8,304 nucleotides of DNA from Aequorivita sp. (GTDB lineage Bacteria > Bacteroidota > Bacteroidia > Flavobacteriales > Flavobacteriaceae), in contig JAGQYZ010000162.1 in assembly GCA_020435865.1 (NCBI GenBank), positions 1 through 8,304 of the forward strand. The letters run 5' to 3'. Both the position numbers and the translations under genes were made by a program. The notes under the pieces were generated by a model, which worked only from the letters and a program-made list of their open reading frames with translations, was not told where the DNA came from and ran no database searches. Below are positions 6,124-8,304 of the stretch, one piece after another (the stretch's first letter is position 1; each line of letters begins with the position of its first letter).

Positions 6124-7089
6124 TTACGCCAAAGAAACTCTTTTAAACCCAATAACTTCAACATCGCCATACGTTTTTACGTAATCTGCAACGCTCTTTT
6201 TGTCGTCTTTAATAAAGTTTTGGTCTAGCAATGCTTTTTCGTGGTCCAAAGTGGTGTTGTCACTAATGAAACGCTCTAGTTTTCCTGGAAGGATTTTATC
6301 CCAGATTTGCTCAGGTTTGCCTTCAGCTTTCAATTCAGCTTTTGCATCAGCTTCTGCTTGTGCCAAAACTTCTGGAGTCAACTGTGCTCTTGAAATATAT
6401 TTAGGTACGTTTTTAAGGGTTTTTCCTAAACGGCCCAACTCAATGTTTTCTTTTTCAATTACAGCAATCCTTGCTTCAGTTTCAGAAGCTACGAATTCTG
6501 GGTCAAAATCTTTGTAAGAAAGTGTGGTAGCACCCATAGAAGCAACTTGCATAGAAACGTCCTTTGCTAATTCATCAGCCTTGTTAACTGCTTTTGAAAG
6601 GCCTGTTAAGGCAGCAATTTTATTTCCGTGAACGTAAGAGCCTACATAAGGAGCTTCCAAAATTTCGAAACCACCGATCTCTATTTTTTCTCCGATAACA
6701 CCAGTTTGCTCAGTCAATTTCTCAGCAATAGTCATTCCGTCAAAATCAGCAGCCAAAAACTCATCTTTTGATGAAGTGTTTAACGCAACTTCAGCCATTT
6801 TGTTTGCCATTTCAACGTATGAATCGTTTTTAGCAACAAAGTCGGTTTCACAGTTCAATGAAATAGCCACACCTTTTGTATTGTCGCTGTTCACTTTTAC
6901 TGTTGCAACCCCTTCGCTAGAATCGCGATCTGCTCTTTTTTCAGCAATTTTTTGCCCTTTTTTTCTAAGGATTGAAATTGCTTCTTCCATATTTCCACCT
7001 GCTTCAACTAAAGCGTTTTTGCAGTCCATCATTCCGGCGCCGGTGGTTTGTCTTAGTTTATTTACTTCTGCGGCTGTTATGTTTGCCAT
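6124..7089 (-). CDS. tsf: Elongation factor Ts
   Basis: The guanine-nucleotide exchange factor for EF-Tu in the cytoplasm. Its 321 residues are longer than the 283 of E. coli and in line with other Bacteroidota. Residues 1-50 form the UBA-like N-terminal domain (ITAAEVNKLRQTTGAGMMDC, then NALVEAGGNMEEAI). The core begins with the TDFVAKN signature (82-88), which contacts the EF-Tu nucleotide site. The C-terminal part has the expected KLERFISDNTTLDHEKALLDQ region and ends DVEVIGFKRVSLA. The ATG at 7089 gives the standard MANITAAEV start. The gene lies 95 bases after rpsB on the same strand, the usual rpsB-tsf pair, with an attenuator-like hairpin between. It is the last gene of this transcript, because a strong terminator follows and the next gene is convergent. 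Confidence 0.98.
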   Translation of the reverse strand: MANITAAEVNKLRQTTGAGMMDCKNALVEAGGNMEEAISILRKKGQKIAEKRADRDSSEGVATVKVNSDNTKGVAISLNCETDFVAKNDSYVEMANKMAEVALNTSSKDEFLAADFDGMTIAEKLTEQTGVIGEKIEIGGFEILEAPYVGSYVHGNKIAALTGLSKAVNKADELAKDVSMQVASMGATTLSYKDFDPEFVASETEARIAVIEKENIELGRLGKTLKNVPKYISRAQLTPEVLAQAEADAKAELKAEGKPEQIWDKILPGKLERFISDNTTLDHEKALLDQNFIKDDKKSVADYVKTYGDVEVIGFKRVSLA

Positions 7090-7116
7090 TTTTATAATTT
7101 TTTAAAGTTTAATATT

Positions 7117-7168
7117 AAAAAAAGTCGTTCAATTTATTTTCATTGAAGAAAAGAACCAAACGACTTTT
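7117..7168 (-). terminator. Attenuator-like hairpin between rpsB and tsf
   Basis: On the minus strand AAAAGTCGTT (7168-7159) pairs with AACGACTTTT (7129-7120), and the U-run extends to 7117, making seven U in all. The loop of 29 bases can itself fold (TCAAT/ATTGA). It starts 17 bases after the rpsB stop codon. The form is that of a leaky intrinsic terminator that would lower tsf transcript relative to rpsB. The long loop and mostly A-U base stem suggest it is weak. Confidence 0.6.
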
Positions 7169-7184
7169 AAATTTTATGAAATCG

Positions 7185-8081
7185 TTATTCTTCTTCTTTA
7201 AGAACTTCTTTTTTTGATTTCTGACGAACTGGCTTTTTTGCCTCTTTCATGTCTTCCTCATCTTCTTCATCTTTTGAAGGAACTTCAGCCTTTACCGCTT
7301 TCTTTGCAGGTTTAGCTTCTTTCTCTTTTTTAGGAGCTTTTGCCTTTTTTTCCATTCCTTCTTCATCATCGCTATCGTCATCTTTTCCAGATTTTCTTTC
7401 AGAAAGACCTTCAATAACAGCTTCAGAAACAAAATTCATAATGCTTTCAATAGATTTTGAAGCATCATCGTTAGAAGGAATTACGTAATCAATAACGCGT
7501 GGGTCACTGTTTGTATCAACCATTGCGAAGATTGGAATGTTCAATTTCATAGCTTCGGCAACTGCAATGTGCTCACGCGTTGTGTCAACTACAAAAAGTG
7601 CTGCTGGAAGACGGCTCATATCAGAAATAGAACCTAGGTTTTTTTCCAATTTAGCACGAAGACGATCAACAGCCAAACGCTCTTTCTTTGAAAGGGTGTT
7701 GAAAGTTCCGTCTTGCTTCATTCTATCAATTGAAGACATTTTCTTAACAGCCTTACGGATAGTCACAAAGTTGGTAAGCATACCGCCAGGCCATCTTTCA
7801 GTGATGTATGGCATGTTTGCATTCTTTGCTTTTTCAGCAACGATGTCTTTTGCTTGTTTTTTAGTAGCTACAAAAAGAATTTTGCGTCCACTTGCTGCAA
7901 TTTTTTTGAGAGCCTCATTGGCCTCTTCAATTTTTGCGGCGGTTTTGTAAAGGTTGATGATGTGGATCCCGTTGCGCTCCATATAGATATACGGTGCCAT
8001 GTTTGGGTTCCATTTGCGGGTTAGGTGGCCAAAGTGCACACCAGCTTCTAGTAAGTCTTTTACTACTACTTTTTTTGCCAT
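7185..8081 (-). CDS. rpsB: 30S ribosomal protein S2 (uS2) with long charged C-terminal tail
   Basis: A component of the small ribosomal subunit. Its 298 residues compare with 241 in E. coli. Residues 1-228 are the usual S2 body: LLEAGVHFGHLTRKWNPNM (10-28), YIYMERNGIHIINL (31-44), ERWPGGMLTNF (95-105), DRLRAKLEKNLGSI (139-152), LFVVDTTREHIAVAEA (162-177) and VDTNSDPRVIDYVIPSNDDA (188-207). The extra 70 residues (229-298) are low-complexity with alternating acidic and lysine-rich blocks (DDDSDDEEG, KKAKAPKKEKEAKPAKK, DEEDEEDMKEAKKP) and are likely disordered. Extended S2 tails occur in Bacteroidota, where S2, S1, bS21 and S18 form the environment that hides the anti-SD end of 16S rRNA. A role for this tail is not shown here. 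It follows rpsI by 181 bases through a structured leader and precedes tsf. Confidence 0.98.
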   Translation of the reverse strand: MAKKVVVKDLLEAGVHFGHLTRKWNPNMAPYIYMERNGIHIINLYKTAAKIEEANEALKKIAASGRKILFVATKKQAKDIVAEKAKNANMPYITERWPGGMLTNFVTIRKAVKKMSSIDRMKQDGTFNTLSKKERLAVDRLRAKLEKNLGSISDMSRLPAALFVVDTTREHIAVAEAMKLNIPIFAMVDTNSDPRVIDYVIPSNDDASKSIESIMNFVSEAVIEGLSERKSGKDDDSDDEEGMEKKAKAPKKEKEAKPAKKAVKAEVPSKDEEDEEDMKEAKKPVRQKSKKEVLKEEE

Positions 8082-8262
8082 TTTTGTTTTAGTTTACGTT
8101 CTGTGAAAGGATAGCAACCGCTTCGAAAAATGAATTTGGTTTAGATGCTAAACTAACTCCCGAATTTTTCGGGATAACAGCTTTCTTAATTAATAATGAA
8201 TATGAACTTTTCAACTGTAATTGGGTACCCCAAGTGAGATACCCAATATATGTTGAGTAATA
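8082..8262 (-). promoter_or_regulatory. Structured rpsI-rpsB intergenic leader with three hairpins
   Basis: In minus-strand order the 181-base gap holds three perfect stems. The first is an 8-bp stem (arms 8247-8240 and 8227-8220, core TTGGGTA/TACCCAA) just after rpsI. The second is a 6-bp stem CCCGAA/TTCGGG with a three-base loop (8173-8159). The third is a 6-bp stem GTTTAG/CTAAAC with a three-base loop (8153-8139), only five bases further on. None is followed by a good U-run, so they do not look like plain terminators. Autogenous control of rpsB by its own product through a leader is known in other bacteria, and this leader could serve that purpose. No clean -7 box was found, so read-through from rplM-rpsI is possible. 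Confidence 0.5.
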
Positions 8263-8304
8263 TTAACGTTTAGAGAACTGGAATTTCTTACGAGCTTTCT
8301 TCTG
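8263..8304 (-). CDS. rpsI: 30S ribosomal protein S9 (uS9), C-terminal end only (cut by right window edge)
   Basis: The final 13 codons and stop are present, reading QKKARKKFQFSKR. This is the conserved S9 terminus; its basic tail with final Lys-Arg reaches the P-site tRNA in the ribosome. The remainder lies outside. In many bacteria rpsI follows rplM, and in Bacteroidota rpsB-tsf often comes next, which agrees with the layout here. Confidence 0.93.
   Translation of the reverse strand, partial: QKKARKKFQFSKR

Noticed and set aside
7249..7950. Plus-strand reading frames rich in Ser and Phe
   Set aside because: They mirror the Lys/Glu-rich codons of rpsB on the opposite strand.

Overview
The window reads as chromosomal DNA of a Flavobacteriaceae-type Bacteroidota. 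It is AT-rich. Start regions lack Shine-Dalgarno sequences, and at least two promoters match the Bacteroidota consensus (TAnnTTTG at -7). One secreted protein ends in a type IX secretion (T9SS) sorting domain. The translation and pyrimidine genes closely resemble flavobacterial forms. The genus cannot be fixed from the sequence alone.

Right half, mostly minus strand, read right to left: the last codons of rpsI (uS9), a 181-base structured leader, rpsB (uS2, with a long charged tail), an attenuator-like hairpin, and tsf (EF-Ts). After these comes a plus-strand gene for a secreted M23/LytM metallopeptidase with a T9SS sorting domain. It converges on tsf across a strong bidirectional terminator and diverges from pyrH. 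Then pyrH (UMP kinase) and frr (ribosome recycling factor) follow on the minus strand, ending in an intrinsic terminator. The widespread rpsB-tsf-pyrH-frr order is therefore kept but split in two by the peptidase gene, and pyrH has its own good promoter.

Left half: a 427-residue exported outer-membrane barrel protein resembling the C-terminal part of DUF5686 proteins (minus strand); a small Cro/C1-type helix-turn-helix regulator (plus strand); a gene-poor stretch of about 580 bases; and the 5' part of an RND/MMPL-family exporter gene running off the left edge (minus strand, TTG start just behind a clear promoter).

The least ordinary item is at 1019-1228, immediately upstream of the regulator gene. 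It is a degenerate tandem array of ten 21-base units in strict register, open on the minus strand as a seven-residue repeat (consensus x-F-K-N-x-L-G). It is flanked by imperfect direct repeats that begin CTTTAACAA. Together with the regulator it is the best candidate here for something undescribed, although no function can be read from sequence. Other points of interest are three hairpins in the rpsB leader, a 17-base-arm palindrome between pyrH and frr, and a pyrH start correction.
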